From NCBI RefSeq assembly GCF_900104695.1, contig NZ_FNSW01000001.1, positions 3,100,001-3,164,000 of the forward strand: DNA of 64,000 nt, in the 5' to 3' direction. Made by a program: the position numbers and the translations under genes. The DNA is from Paenibacillus sp. GP183 (lineage in GTDB: Bacteria; Bacillota; Bacilli; Paenibacillales; NBRC-103111). This document shows, piece after piece, positions 18,794-27,260 of this stretch. Positions within the stretch are counted from its first letter, which is position 1, and every line of letters begins with the position of its first letter. The notes under the pieces were generated by a model, which was given only the letters and a program-made list of their open reading frames with translations, made no database searches and was not told the origin of the DNA.

Positions 18794-18973
18794 AGATGTA
18801 AAACCTGCAACTGATTTATTAATTTCTTGCTTTACGTGGTGTTGAGATGCAGAACATACATCTATTTTTTGGAAATAAGCTGACTTGAGCAAAATTCCCT
18901 TTTTTAGATGTAGGTTATGCATTTTGTGCAACTAAAGGTAGACTAGTTTGTGATTTTAGATGTACATTTTGCA
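18794..18973. repeat. Cluster of four short imperfect intergenic repeats
   Basis: Four copies of a 16-17 bp unit, roughly AGATGTA-N5/6-TGCA, lie at 18794-18809 (plus), 18848-18864 (inverted), 18905-18921 (plus) and 18957-18973 (plus). Copies 2 and 3 match as an inverted pair at 15 of 17 bases; copies 3 and 4 match directly at 14 of 17. Their starts are 52-57 bp apart. The rest of the 350-bp gap 18732-19085 holds no gene that I can see. Confidence 0.6.
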
Positions 18974-19001
18974 TGTGAGCTAATGTTTCGAAACCCCTAA
19001 C

Positions 19002-19033
19002 AAAAAGGGAGCCTTGCATATCTCTAGACTCCC
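19002..19033 (-). terminator. Terminator-like hairpin after the SRPBCC operon
   Basis: On the minus strand GGGAG and CTCCC arms flank a loop of about 17 bases, and the second arm is followed by five T. It lies about 50 bp past the ancestral stop of the SRPBCC gene at 19086. Confidence 0.45.
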
Positions 19034-19085
19034 CTCCCCTTATGAGATTCGTAAGGTCAAAATAAAACCCTGTCGGTGTTATATG

Positions 19086-19519
19086 TCAGCCATGTACCAA
19101 TGCTGCTCTCAATTCATTAACGCCAAATTCCAAATAACCTTTTAAACAGGTTAACATATAAACCCAGCCTTCTTTATTACCTAACAAATTAGTTCATCAT
19201 CATTTTCATTAAAACCGTCTTCGTTAACTTCAACAATTGTACTCGCATGATCCAACTCTTTCAGCGTAATCGTAACGACATGTCCTTCCTCGTTAGCATA
19301 AACCCAATGGAAAACGATTTTCTTATTTTCCTCGACTTCCATTATTTTTATATCACCTTGTGCATCGTATTCATCATACCTCAATGTAATCGTCTTGCCT
19401 TGTTCCCATCTTTCAGAACTCGATGAGAACCAATAATTTCCGATTTTTGAAGGGTCAACAATGGCTTCAAATACTTCATTAGCTGGCTTAAATATTTTCA
19501 ATTTCGTAAGGTTGTTCAT
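19086..19519 (-). pseudogene. SRPBCC/AHSA1-domain protein, one frameshift
   Basis: The current frame encodes 112 residues, MNNLTKLKIFKPANEVFEAI onward, and stops at 19181. A second frame beginning at the same point continues the family consensus, LGNKEGWVYMLTCLKGYLEF then GVNELRAALVHG, to a stop at 19086-19088. One base is missing near 19185. The intact protein would be about 143 residues, the usual AHSA1/SRPBCC length, with a hydrophobic ligand pocket. Its ATG overlaps the stop of the upstream SRPBCC gene. Loss of the C-terminal helix that closes the pocket probably inactivates it. Confidence 0.82.
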
Positions 19520-20048
19520 TCAGAATCCCTCTTTCGTTCTGCAAATTGCTCTTCATACCGCGCGTACAGTTCCTTCCAACCGTATTTGACCGCATTATGT
19601 CCCGCCATTGAGGGCATCTTCTTGCCATTCAGTATTCCAGAAAGGCCTTCAAGACAAAGGTGCCATCCCGCCGCGTAGGATGGGGCTTGCTGACGGTCTG
19701 CGAAGCGGTGACGAAGGACCAGGACAGTCATGTCTCCATCACCGTTCAGCTCCCATCGCAGGATGTCGGCGCCCCACCTAAATACAAGAAGGTGCGGTGC
19801 GTTGACTTCCAGGACATACCCCTGCATTTCACCTCCTCAGGCATGTTGATGTGTGTCAGTCGTACCGCCCCGGTTGTAGTCAAATCCTTGTCCGTCATGA
19901 AAGGTCCCCAACTGGGGATCTGCTCGAGATCAGTCAATGCAGCCCAGACCTCCTCACGCGGATGTTCCAGGGTCCGTTCGAGCACAAGGACCCAGCTGTC
20001 GTCGTCGTCTCGGGTGAGACGGGGATTTTCTGAAACGTTTGAATTCAT
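19516..20048 (-). pseudogene. Second SRPBCC/AHSA1-domain protein, one frameshift
   Basis: Two overlapping frames together give one SRPBCC protein of about 175 residues. The first 70 or so residues (MNSNVSENPRL onward to INMPEEV) lie in one frame; from MQGYVLEVNAPHLLVFRWG to the end at 19516 the other frame carries the typical DILRWELNGDG, LVLRHRF and GWHLCLEGL motifs. The frame change is near 19830, where a base is lost. Its start overlaps the ArsR stop (ATGA) and its stop overlaps the next SRPBCC start, so this was a three-gene operon. Confidence 0.82.
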
Positions 20049-20374
20049 TTTGTTGTTCCCTCCCGTAAAATTTTTCTCTGGTCAAGGTGCGCGGCCAAAG
20101 CGTCAACATGCTGATTCCACGTCTTCCGATAGGCACTCAACCACTCATCTATATCCGCGAGCGGTCCGGCATCCAGAGAATAGATGCGACGTTGGGCTTC
20201 TACCTTAACCTCTACAAGACCACCTTCGCGGAGTGTCCGAAGGTGTTTGGATATCAGGGGCTGTGACAGACCGAGATCTTTGACCAGATCATTGACACTG
20301 GACTCAGACTGCAGCAGCCTGTCCAGGATTCGTCGACGGGAAGGCTCTGCTATCAATGCGTAGGTATCGGGCAT
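20045..20374 (-). CDS. ArsR-family transcriptional regulator
   Basis: A 109-residue winged-helix repressor: ALIAEPSRRRILDRLL leads into SVNDLVKDLGLSQPLISKHLRTLREGGLV, the ArsR helix-turn-helix, then a beta wing EAQRRIYSL. No metal-binding Cys pair is visible, which fits the subgroup that sits before SRPBCC genes rather than the metal sensors. It heads the operon with the two SRPBCC genes and probably regulates it. It remains intact while both downstream genes are frameshifted. Confidence 0.88.
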   Translation of the reverse strand: MPDTYALIAEPSRRRILDRLLQSESSVNDLVKDLGLSQPLISKHLRTLREGGLVEVKVEAQRRIYSLDAGPLADIDEWLSAYRKTWNQHVDALAAHLDQRKILREGTTK

Positions 20375-20574
20375 TGCTTCTCACCATCCTTCCTTCATGA
20401 ATTATTATAAACTATCAGTTATATAACTGCCAACGTATATAAAGTCCCTGCAATATCAACGGAACCTTTCAGACTAATCTCCCACCACTAATTGGTATTA
20501 TAAGCATTTCAGGAGGGCATTATAACAAACAAAAAAGAAGAGGCTGCCCTTAATCATATACAGAGGTGTTTTTA

Positions 20575-21366
20575 ATGGATAACTTTAAAAACTTAGATAA
20601 CCAATATCGGCGTTACAAAGCACATGTAAGTATCTTTGGAACAACCCAATTTCATTTGCGTAACCCGTACATTATAGCCTGGTGGTCGGCAGCATTTCCT
20701 GGGTTTGGCCATATCTTGCTAAATAAATATTTGCGCGGATTGGCCCTGTTTATGTGGGAGGTTTTTGTTAATCATCAAGCCAAAATCAACCTGGCGATGG
20801 TCCATTCGTTTTCCGGACATATTGAACTCGCTAAAGAATCACTAATCTCCAGGTGGACGTTAATGTACATCCCCGTTTATTTATTTGCAATTTGGGACAG
20901 TTATCGAACCACAGTCGACATGAATAAACTCTATTTATTGGCTGAAAGGGAAAATGCCCCAATAAATTCCTTTACCATTGGAGCACTTGAAATTAATTAT
21001 TTGGATAAACGAAATCCAGTCATGTCCGTTTTTTGGTCCATATTTATGCCAGGACTTGGGCAATTATATATTCATCGAATTATATCTGCATTTTTTTCAC
21101 TGACATGGTCTATTATCTTCTTGTATTTCTCACATTTGCTCGAAGCTGTTCAACTTCTTTTCTTTGGGGAGATTAAAAGAGCAACAGAAGTGCTCGATAA
21201 ACAGTGGCTTCTGTATATGCCTTCCATATGGGGGTTTGCTATTTATGAAGCCTATGTAAATACGGTCGAAAGTAACAAATTATTTGAAAATGAACAACAA
21301 AATTTTCTGAAAAAAAATTATCAAAATTCTCAATTTAGAGTTAAAAAAGGGAAAGTGGTGGGTTGA
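20575..21366 (+). CDS. Membrane protein with two TM2-like repeats, unknown function
   Basis: A 263-residue protein that I cannot name. It contains two related halves: AAFPGFGHILLNKYLRGLAL near residue 42 and IFMPGLGQLYIHRIISAFF near residue 158, each a Pro-Gly-x-Gly turn between hydrophobic segments as in TM2-domain proteins, and each followed by a WxxYIPxxxFAIWDSY-like segment (WTLMYIPVYLFAIWDSY; WLLYMPSIWGFAIYEAY). An internal duplication is likely. ATG 20575 follows GAGGTG. It is translationally coupled to the next gene through a TGATG overlap. Confidence 0.7.
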   Translation: MDNFKNLDNQYRRYKAHVSIFGTTQFHLRNPYIIAWWSAAFPGFGHILLNKYLRGLALFMWEVFVNHQAKINLAMVHSFSGHIELAKESLISRWTLMYIPVYLFAIWDSYRTTVDMNKLYLLAERENAPINSFTIGALEINYLDKRNPVMSVFWSIFMPGLGQLYIHRIISAFFSLTWSIIFLYFSHLLEAVQLLFFGEIKRATEVLDKQWLLYMPSIWGFAIYEAYVNTVESNKLFENEQQNFLKKNYQNSQFRVKKGKVVG

Positions 21367-21830
21367 TGTTACAACTTTTTTCCACCTTCGAACACTCAAA
21401 TTATTTAGAGTTAGCTATAAATGAATTGGAAAAAATGGGTATAAAAAAAGAAAACATTTTTGCAGTCCCTCTAACCAATCGAAAAGTGGAGCGAAAATTA
21501 TTTGACTCTCTTCATAGTTCAGATGGAATCTCCCTCATGAGCACAGGAGCAGCGCTCGGAACGGCATTCTCCGTTGTTGGGGCAAGTATCGGGTTTAAAT
21601 TACAATGGGGCCCGATTTATTGGGGACTAATTGGAGCTGTTGGAGGATTCGTATTAGGATTTCTTATTGATTTGCTTATTTACAAAGTCATTAAGAAGAA
21701 AAAGCGGCTTATACGCGGGAAAAATACAGAAGTTATCCTAATTGTAGAGTGCGAGGAACACCAAGGTGATGGTGTAGAAAGTATACTCTGGCATCACTTG
21801 GCTCTTGGAATTGCAAGAATTCAAAATTAA
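21366..21830 (+). CDS. Small membrane protein partner of the upstream gene
   Basis: A 154-residue protein without a recognised family. The N-terminal 50 residues (LFSTFEHSNYLELAINELEK, then IFAVPLT) form an alpha/beta segment resembling a ferredoxin-like half, as in general-stress or transport accessory proteins. Two Gly-rich hydrophobic hairpins follow (about 60-85 and 90-115), then KKKKR and a soluble tail with VILIVECEE. The ATG overlaps the upstream TGA by one base, so the two proteins are probably made together and may form a complex. Confidence 0.7.
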   Translation: MLQLFSTFEHSNYLELAINELEKMGIKKENIFAVPLTNRKVERKLFDSLHSSDGISLMSTGAALGTAFSVVGASIGFKLQWGPIYWGLIGAVGGFVLGFLIDLLIYKVIKKKKRLIRGKNTEVILIVECEEHQGDGVESILWHHLALGIARIQN

Positions 21831-21870
21831 AACTGCGGATCGGTCAATTCTACTATACGCAAATAAAACA

Positions 21871-21902
21871 AAAAAAAGGCGGGGATGGCCCGCCATTATT
21901 TT
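21871..21902. terminator. Bidirectional terminator between convergent operons
   Basis: GGCGGG (21878-21883) pairs perfectly with CCCGCC (21889-21894) around GATGG. It is flanked by seven A on the left and ATTATTTT on the right, so it can end transcription from both directions: the plus-strand membrane-protein pair and the long minus-strand module A operon. Confidence 0.8.
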
Positions 21903-21929
21903 ACGATTTCAATCGTAAGTCTATTCTTG

Positions 21930-23255
21930 CTAGTTGGTGCAATAAGATAAAATTTGGTTCAAATTCGCTTCTGAATCTAAAGCATATAATTTTTCGATAA
22001 TGGCGTTCGTGTTGTCATCCCCGATGATTGAGGTTGTCAGCTTCTTGAACTTTCTGCACAAATGCTCATCCGTCATAGGATTATCGATGCTGCCTGTAGC
22101 ATGCTCGACTTTATATTCAATGACCTGTCCGTCAATGGTCGTTAATTTGACTAAAACCTCGTCTTCTTTCATCGATTCATCGACAATCGGCTTTATTTTA
22201 TCTTTAAATTCCAGTATCTTGGGATCAAACACTTTAGCATCCGTAAATTGTTCCACGGCCGCATCCCCGTCATAGAATGCAAGCGCGGCGACATGATGAA
22301 CGCTATATTTGCCTTCAAGCCCTGTTTTCGGTTCCGGTTTACCGGTTAGGATCATGACATATTTGTTTACCGTAAGCTCAATTTCTTTCACTTGGGAGGG
22401 ATCGATTTGTTGACCTAATGCAATACATGCATCGATAATCGGATGCAGTACAATTCCACAAGCATAAGGCTTAAACGCATTATTTAATATTTCCCATTGC
22501 GAGCCCCATTGGATATTCACAAGTTCCAGATTGTGCTGCGGAGCTAATACATTGGCAAATCCTTTTTTGGCTTCAAGAATCTGTTTGGAGCTCTCAAATC
22601 CTCTCTTCGCTAAAAGCGCGGCCCACAGGCCGTTTTGAGCCGCTTTTCCGGGATGGAACAGCTTGGTCATCGTTCCCAGCATTTCCAGGAAGCCGAAAGC
22701 CTGGGTCCCTGCAATCCCTAACGCGTAAATCATTTGTTCCTCGTTTAAATCCAATAAGATGCCTGCTGCTATCGCGGAGCCAAGAACTCCAGTCGTTGCT
22801 GTAATATGCCATCCGGAATCATAATGACTTGGAGAGATTGCATTGCCGATCCGCAGATCCGCTTCCATGCCCAATACAAATGCTCGCAAAATCTGTTTAC
22901 CTGAAAGATTGAGCTTTTCTGCCAAAGCGAAGCATGCCGGAGCGATAGCGCTGCTTGGGTGATTTAAGGTAACGAGATGCGTGTCATCGAAATCGAAAAC
23001 ATGCGAGCTTGTCCCATTGATTAAAGTTGCCCATAACAAATCCGCTTTCTCATTTCTTCCGAGAATGGAAACTTGTTCGCTGGATTGCAGCTCCTTTTTT
23101 ACATCCAAAAAAATTTCAACTGAAGTATGGCGGCTTCCGCCTATTGCAACGCCCATCCAATTGAGAATGCTTTTCTTCGCATGTAAAATAACTTCCTCAG
23201 GGATGCTTTCATAAGTAGTATTCAAACAATTGCTTACCAATTCGCGAGTAACCAT
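21930..23255 (-). CDS. MmgE/PrpD family protein
   Basis: A 441-residue member of the family that includes 2-methylcitrate dehydratase and cis-aconitate decarboxylase. The motif DFDDTHLVTLNHPSSAIAPACFALAE (described in part: DFDDTH near residue 78) and the helical N-terminal domain with GSRHTSVEIF are typical. Members dehydrate or decarboxylate small di- and tricarboxylates. It is the last gene of the module A operon, so its substrate is probably a carboxylic acid produced there. ATG 23255 is preferred for the AAAGAGG five bases before it. Confidence 0.85.
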   Translation of the reverse strand: MVTRELVSNCLNTTYESIPEEVILHAKKSILNWMGVAIGGSRHTSVEIFLDVKKELQSSEQVSILGRNEKADLLWATLINGTSSHVFDFDDTHLVTLNHPSSAIAPACFALAEKLNLSGKQILRAFVLGMEADLRIGNAISPSHYDSGWHITATTGVLGSAIAAGILLDLNEEQMIYALGIAGTQAFGFLEMLGTMTKLFHPGKAAQNGLWAALLAKRGFESSKQILEAKKGFANVLAPQHNLELVNIQWGSQWEILNNAFKPYACGIVLHPIIDACIALGQQIDPSQVKEIELTVNKYVMILTGKPEPKTGLEGKYSVHHVAALAFYDGDAAVEQFTDAKVFDPKILEFKDKIKPIVDESMKEDEVLVKLTTIDGQVIEYKVEHATGSIDNPMTDEHLCRKFKKLTTSIIGDDNTNAIIEKLYALDSEANLNQILSYCTN

Positions 23256-23371
23256 ATTAACCTCTTTTCCTATCATCTGTTCTCTTAACCGCTCGCTTCT
23301 GGCTTCATTAATATATCAATTCAGCCAGAAGCTCGGGCTAAGGGCACTGGTGCATCATCGCTTCGTATCGA

Positions 23372-24400
23372 TTACTTGACTAATCCCTTTTGTTTAACAA
23401 TATTCACGTAAGTCGCCATGTCACTCTTGACCATAGCGGCAAAATCCGTTGAATTCATATACTTGCCTTGAGCATTCAACGTTTTTAATTTATCAAGGAA
23501 TGCGGAATCTTTTAACATTTTATCAATCGTGCTCTGCCACTGGGTAACGATGTAATCCGGCGTGCCGCTCGGTACGGAAATACCGCTCCAGAAATGCGTG
23601 CTGACATTTTTTACGCCTTGCTCATCCAAGGTAGGAACGTCAGGAAATAGCGGGCTTCTATTCTGCGAGGTTACACCTAATATTTTCAGCTTACCTGCTT
23701 TAACCAGGTTGGCTGCCCCTGTAACGTCTTGTACTGCAAGCACAACATGACCTCCGGCAATCTGCGGAAGTAATTCACCTGCGCCATTGTTGGGAACTAG
23801 ATGGACTTTGGAGTAGTCGACGCCGATACTATCGAGCCACTGGATCACGCTGAAGGTTTGAACAGAAGTCACACCGGTGCTTCCGAATGTCAGCTTATCC
23901 GGATTTTGCTTCACCCAATCGTCAAAATCCTTCATGCTATTAAAGGGAGAGTCACCTTTAACAATATAGGCGAACGGTTGATCTACCACTGTACTGACAA
24001 ATTTAAAATCTTCAATTTTAAATGGCAAGTTACTGTTCCCTGCTAATAGAGCCTCTGTGCTGGAACCGTTATGAGCCAGTACGGTATATCCGTCAGCCGT
24101 TCCTTTAAGTACCTCTTGCGTACCGGTTGCGCCGCCTGCTCCTGGTTTATTAACAACGTTGACAGTCTGCCCCCATTCTTTGGTTAAATATTCGGCGACT
24201 GCCCGCGAAACAAGGTCCGTTCCGCCACCAGCACCAAACGGCACGATCAGCTGAATGGGCTTAGTCGGGTATTTCGGATTCGCTTTAGGTGCAGCGGTAC
24301 TGGTTTGAGAACCATTAGATGTAGAAGCCCCACAACCTGATATTACGGTTACTGCTAAAACTGCTGCTGCCAACAAAGTGCCTATTCTTGCTTTCTTCAT
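23372..24400 (-). CDS. TctC/Bug-type solute-binding lipoprotein
   Basis: A 342-residue extracytoplasmic receptor of a tripartite tricarboxylate transporter. The signal peptide ends in the lipobox VISGC, and the mature protein begins with a linker then YPTKPIQLIVPFGAGGGTD, the Bug-family signature whose loop binds ligand carboxylates. Bug proteins bind a wide range of carboxylates, amides and aromatics. It follows tctA and tctB on the same strand, completing the transporter. Confidence 0.93.
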   Translation of the reverse strand: MKKARIGTLLAAAVLAVTVISGCGASTSNGSQTSTAAPKANPKYPTKPIQLIVPFGAGGGTDLVSRAVAEYLTKEWGQTVNVVNKPGAGGATGTQEVLKGTADGYTVLAHNGSSTEALLAGNSNLPFKIEDFKFVSTVVDQPFAYIVKGDSPFNSMKDFDDWVKQNPDKLTFGSTGVTSVQTFSVIQWLDSIGVDYSKVHLVPNNGAGELLPQIAGGHVVLAVQDVTGAANLVKAGKLKILGVTSQNRSPLFPDVPTLDEQGVKNVSTHFWSGISVPSGTPDYIVTQWQSTIDKMLKDSAFLDKLKTLNAQGKYMNSTDFAAMVKSDMATYVNIVKQKGLVK

Positions 24401-24444
24401 GTCTTATTCCTCCTGAATTATATGGTTGCAAATCAAAGTTGTTT

Positions 24445-25956
24445 TTATGCTACGCCATCAGCTTCGGCTGCATTTAACCGTTGTCTTGTGCGTTTGATCA
24501 GAATCATGGATACACTGAATAACACGGCCGAAAGAATTAAAATGGTCAACGCAATCGGGCTTGTGAAGAAAATGGAGAAGTTGCCCGCCGATATCGACAT
24601 GGATTGAATAAACGATTTTTCCATTAGCGGCCCCAGCATAAAGCAGAGAATAAACGGAACAAGCGGCCATTGAAACTTACGCAAGAAGTATCCGATAACG
24701 CCGAAAATAAGCGTCATCAACACGTCAAACAAACTGTTTCTTACTGTATAAACTCCAATGACACAAAGCACGAGAATGATTGGCTTCAGCACCCTGAAAG
24801 GGATTTGGGTCAGCTTCACCCACATTCCGACCATGGGAAGGTGCAGTACGACAAGCATGATATTTCCGATAAACATACTTGCAATGATGGTCCAAACGAA
24901 GCTGCCGTTCTGTTGAAACAAGACAGGTCCCGGCTGCAAGCCGTAAATCATTAAACCAGCGAGCAAAATGGCAAGAGGCGGAGAGCTTGGAATGCCAAGA
25001 GCAAATAACGGTATAAAACCTGAAGAACACGTTGCATTGCCGGCAGCTTCCGGCGCTGCAACCCCTTCAAGTGCACCTTTGCCAAATTTATCCGGGGTCT
25101 TGGATATTTTTTTCTCCAGGTCATAGGACAAAAAGGCTGAAACCGCAGGAGAGCACCCGGGCAATAAGCCGAGCAGAAAGCCAATAATTCCCCCTCGGAG
25201 CATTGTCGGCGCAGTCTTCTTCAGATCGGCCCTGCTTGGATATACACTCCCGATTTTTTCCGCTGAGGTAGCGGCCGAGTGCTCTTCCATTCCTTTAAAA
25301 ACTTCGGAGACCGCGAACAGTCCGATGATGACGCTGATCATTTCAATTCCGGCCGATAACGAATTGTTACCGAACGTAAAGCGCATCTGTCCTGAGGACG
25401 GCCCCATGCCCACCAAGGAAACCAAATAGCCGGAAAGCCCCATAATCAAGCCTTTAACTATGGAATTTCCCGATAAATTTACAATCACGGTCAGAGTCAA
25501 AATCATGAGCGCGAAATACTCAGGGGGCCCGAATTTCAAGGCTTGATCAGCAAGGACCGGAGCAAAGAATACAAGTCCCAAAACTCCTATGGTACCGGCA
25601 ACGAAGGAGGAGATAGCGGCGATCCCGAGAGCGGGTCCCCCTTTGCCTTGCTTGGCTAATGGATAACCATCCAGACAAACCGGAACTGCCTGAAGCTCCG
25701 CAGGAATGTTGAGCAGAATGGCGGTGGTGGAGCCGCCGTAAATCGCTCCATAGTAGATTCCGGCTAACATAATGATTCCTTGTACCGGTCCAAGAACGGT
25801 CGTAAACGGCATCAAGATCGCAATAGCCGGTGTCGGACCGAGTCCCGGGATCATGCCGGCTAACGACCCTATCAGAGCTCCCAATGCGGCCATCGCAAGG
25901 TTACTGGGTGTTAGAGCATGCTCGAAGCCTGATAACAGCATAAGAATAGCATCCAT
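24445..25956 (-). CDS. Tripartite tricarboxylate transporter large permease TctA
   Basis: A 503-residue membrane protein with about 12 hydrophobic segments. The Gly-rich signature LAGMIPGLGPTPAIAILMP (about residues 33-51) and its second half LLPGCSPAVSAFLSYDLEKK are the paired TctA motifs. It carries out solute import driven by a cation gradient. The gene lies between tctB and tctC. The length and both signatures are normal. Confidence 0.93.
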   Translation of the reverse strand: MDAILMLLSGFEHALTPSNLAMAALGALIGSLAGMIPGLGPTPAIAILMPFTTVLGPVQGIIMLAGIYYGAIYGGSTTAILLNIPAELQAVPVCLDGYPLAKQGKGGPALGIAAISSFVAGTIGVLGLVFFAPVLADQALKFGPPEYFALMILTLTVIVNLSGNSIVKGLIMGLSGYLVSLVGMGPSSGQMRFTFGNNSLSAGIEMISVIIGLFAVSEVFKGMEEHSAATSAEKIGSVYPSRADLKKTAPTMLRGGIIGFLLGLLPGCSPAVSAFLSYDLEKKISKTPDKFGKGALEGVAAPEAAGNATCSSGFIPLFALGIPSSPPLAILLAGLMIYGLQPGPVLFQQNGSFVWTIIASMFIGNIMLVVLHLPMVGMWVKLTQIPFRVLKPIILVLCVIGVYTVRNSLFDVLMTLIFGVIGYFLRKFQWPLVPFILCFMLGPLMEKSFIQSMSISAGNFSIFFTSPIALTILILSAVLFSVSMILIKRTRQRLNAAEADGVA

Positions 25957-25975
25957 GATTTCTTCTCACCCCTCT

Positions 25976-26422
25976 CTATATATTAAAAATCCCCGTTGGA
26001 AATGGTAAATTAAGGAATCGGACAAATATCAAGTAAAAGGCCGCAGCTAAAATAACCGCGTAAAAACTGGATTTGATCCAACTGTACGAGCTCATGACTT
26101 TAAATAAGCCAACAGAGACAAGTAAAGTGCTGATGACATAACCCAAATATTTGATAACAAACCAATAGGCAAACAATAAAACGATCGTCAGGACCATTTG
26201 GATTATTAATTTCCGATTCGGGAACTCTACTTTATGGTTCTCTCCCTTGATAAAGAAAACCAGCAGCAGACCTAGCAAAATCAATGCTCCGCCGACAACC
26301 CCCGGCATCGTATGATCCCCTGCGAACGTGCTCATTCTCATCGGAGATAAGCGAATGGATTCCGATATAGCGATGGCCCCTATAATAATGCTAATCATTC
26401 CACCGATTCGGTCTGCCTTCAT
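25976..26422 (-). CDS. Tripartite tricarboxylate transporter small subunit TctB
   Basis: A 148-residue membrane protein with four hydrophobic segments in the TctB layout, starting MKADRIGGMISIIIGAIAI and containing TMPGVVGGALILLGLLL. TctB is the poorly conserved small subunit, so the call leans on its place directly before tctA. Twenty bases separate the two genes. Confidence 0.85.
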   Translation of the reverse strand: MKADRIGGMISIIIGAIAISESIRLSPMRMSTFAGDHTMPGVVGGALILLGLLLVFFIKGENHKVEFPNRKLIIQMVLTIVLLFAYWFVIKYLGYVISTLLVSVGLFKVMSSYSWIKSSFYAVILAAAFYLIFVRFLNLPFPTGIFNI

Positions 26423-26481
26423 AATTGGAGGAACCTCCTTCCCTTTACCGTTAAATTGCGCAAATTACTTGTTGAAAATCA

Positions 26482-27225
26482 TTAATTTACGGCGTTAAGC
26501 TGAAACAGTCTTCCCCAGCCCTTCACTTTCGATGGGTCAACACCAACCATTTCCATTGACTGCTTAACTACAACCGCGATCGTATCGTAAATCGTATGGT
26601 TATATTTATTTTCGAAATACTCAATATGGTTGATCACAGGGAAGTTCGTGCAAGGAACACTGATAGCATCCGCAGGTGAGGATGTGACATTCTGGATCAT
26701 ACTTTCAAGCTTCTCTTGGCTCACCGAACCGATTTGCCAGTTAACGGTCAGACCGCATCCTTCATAATGAATGGTTTCGATCCCGAGAGTTTTATATTGC
26801 TCCATGATTAACTCATTCATTTCCGGTATATAAGGCGTGATCAGATGGCAAGATTTGACATGATTTTTCTCGAAAGCATCCAATAAAGCCAACGTAGCTG
26901 TTGTAGCGGGAATACCGGTTGTTTTTGTAATCAATGCACAAAGCTCTCGATCGATATCTGCGCCAAACCAGCTTCCGGATGCTCCGTTCCAAGCAATGAC
27001 ATCGACATCGGCATGCGCTAACAGTTCAGCAGCTTTCAGCATCGGTTCAAAGTCAAATTGTTTCAGCGAGCTTTGTTCCAATGAAATATGAGTTACTGGA
27101 AATCTGGAATAATAGCAATCGACTTCCGGTACGTCATTTACCATCCTGGAACATACAGGTTCCACAAGAGTGTTTGACGAAGGGACTAGCATTCCAAGTC
27201 TTTTCGGCTTATCCATGTAAGGCAT
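26482..27225 (-). CDS. Asp/Glu racemase-superfamily enzyme, arylmalonate decarboxylase/maleate isomerase-like
   Basis: A 247-residue protein of the maleate isomerase/arylmalonate decarboxylase group. LVPSSNTLVEP at residues 14-24 is the family's carboxylate-binding N-terminal motif. The C-terminal catalytic Cys is present in ISVPCTNFP (near residue 193). The N-terminal Cys, which isomerases and racemases need as second acid/base, is absent: the equivalent stretch is WNGASGSW. That one-Cys arrangement is the arylmalonate decarboxylase type. The substrate is unknown. The context of two amidases, an imidase-like hydrolase and a dicarboxylate transporter suggests a malonate- or maleate-like acid. 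Confidence 0.8.
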   Translation of the reverse strand: MPYMDKPKRLGMLVPSSNTLVEPVCSRMVNDVPEVDCYYSRFPVTHISLEQSSLKQFDFEPMLKAAELLAHADVDVIAWNGASGSWFGADIDRELCALITKTTGIPATTATLALLDAFEKNHVKSCHLITPYIPEMNELIMEQYKTLGIETIHYEGCGLTVNWQIGSVSQEKLESMIQNVTSSPADAISVPCTNFPVINHIEYFENKYNHTIYDTIAVVVKQSMEMVGVDPSKVKGWGRLFQLNAVN

Positions 27226-27260
27226 CCTCCAAATTCATCAATTAATAGGATTTTTCAATA

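Noticed and set aside
18732-19085. CRISPR array
   Set aside because: The repeat units are imperfect, of mixed orientation, only four in number, and no cas gene is in the window.
19516-19827. Independent 103-residue gene
   Set aside because: It lacks the SRPBCC N-terminal half, which lies in the overlapping frame upstream; a single frameshifted gene explains both.
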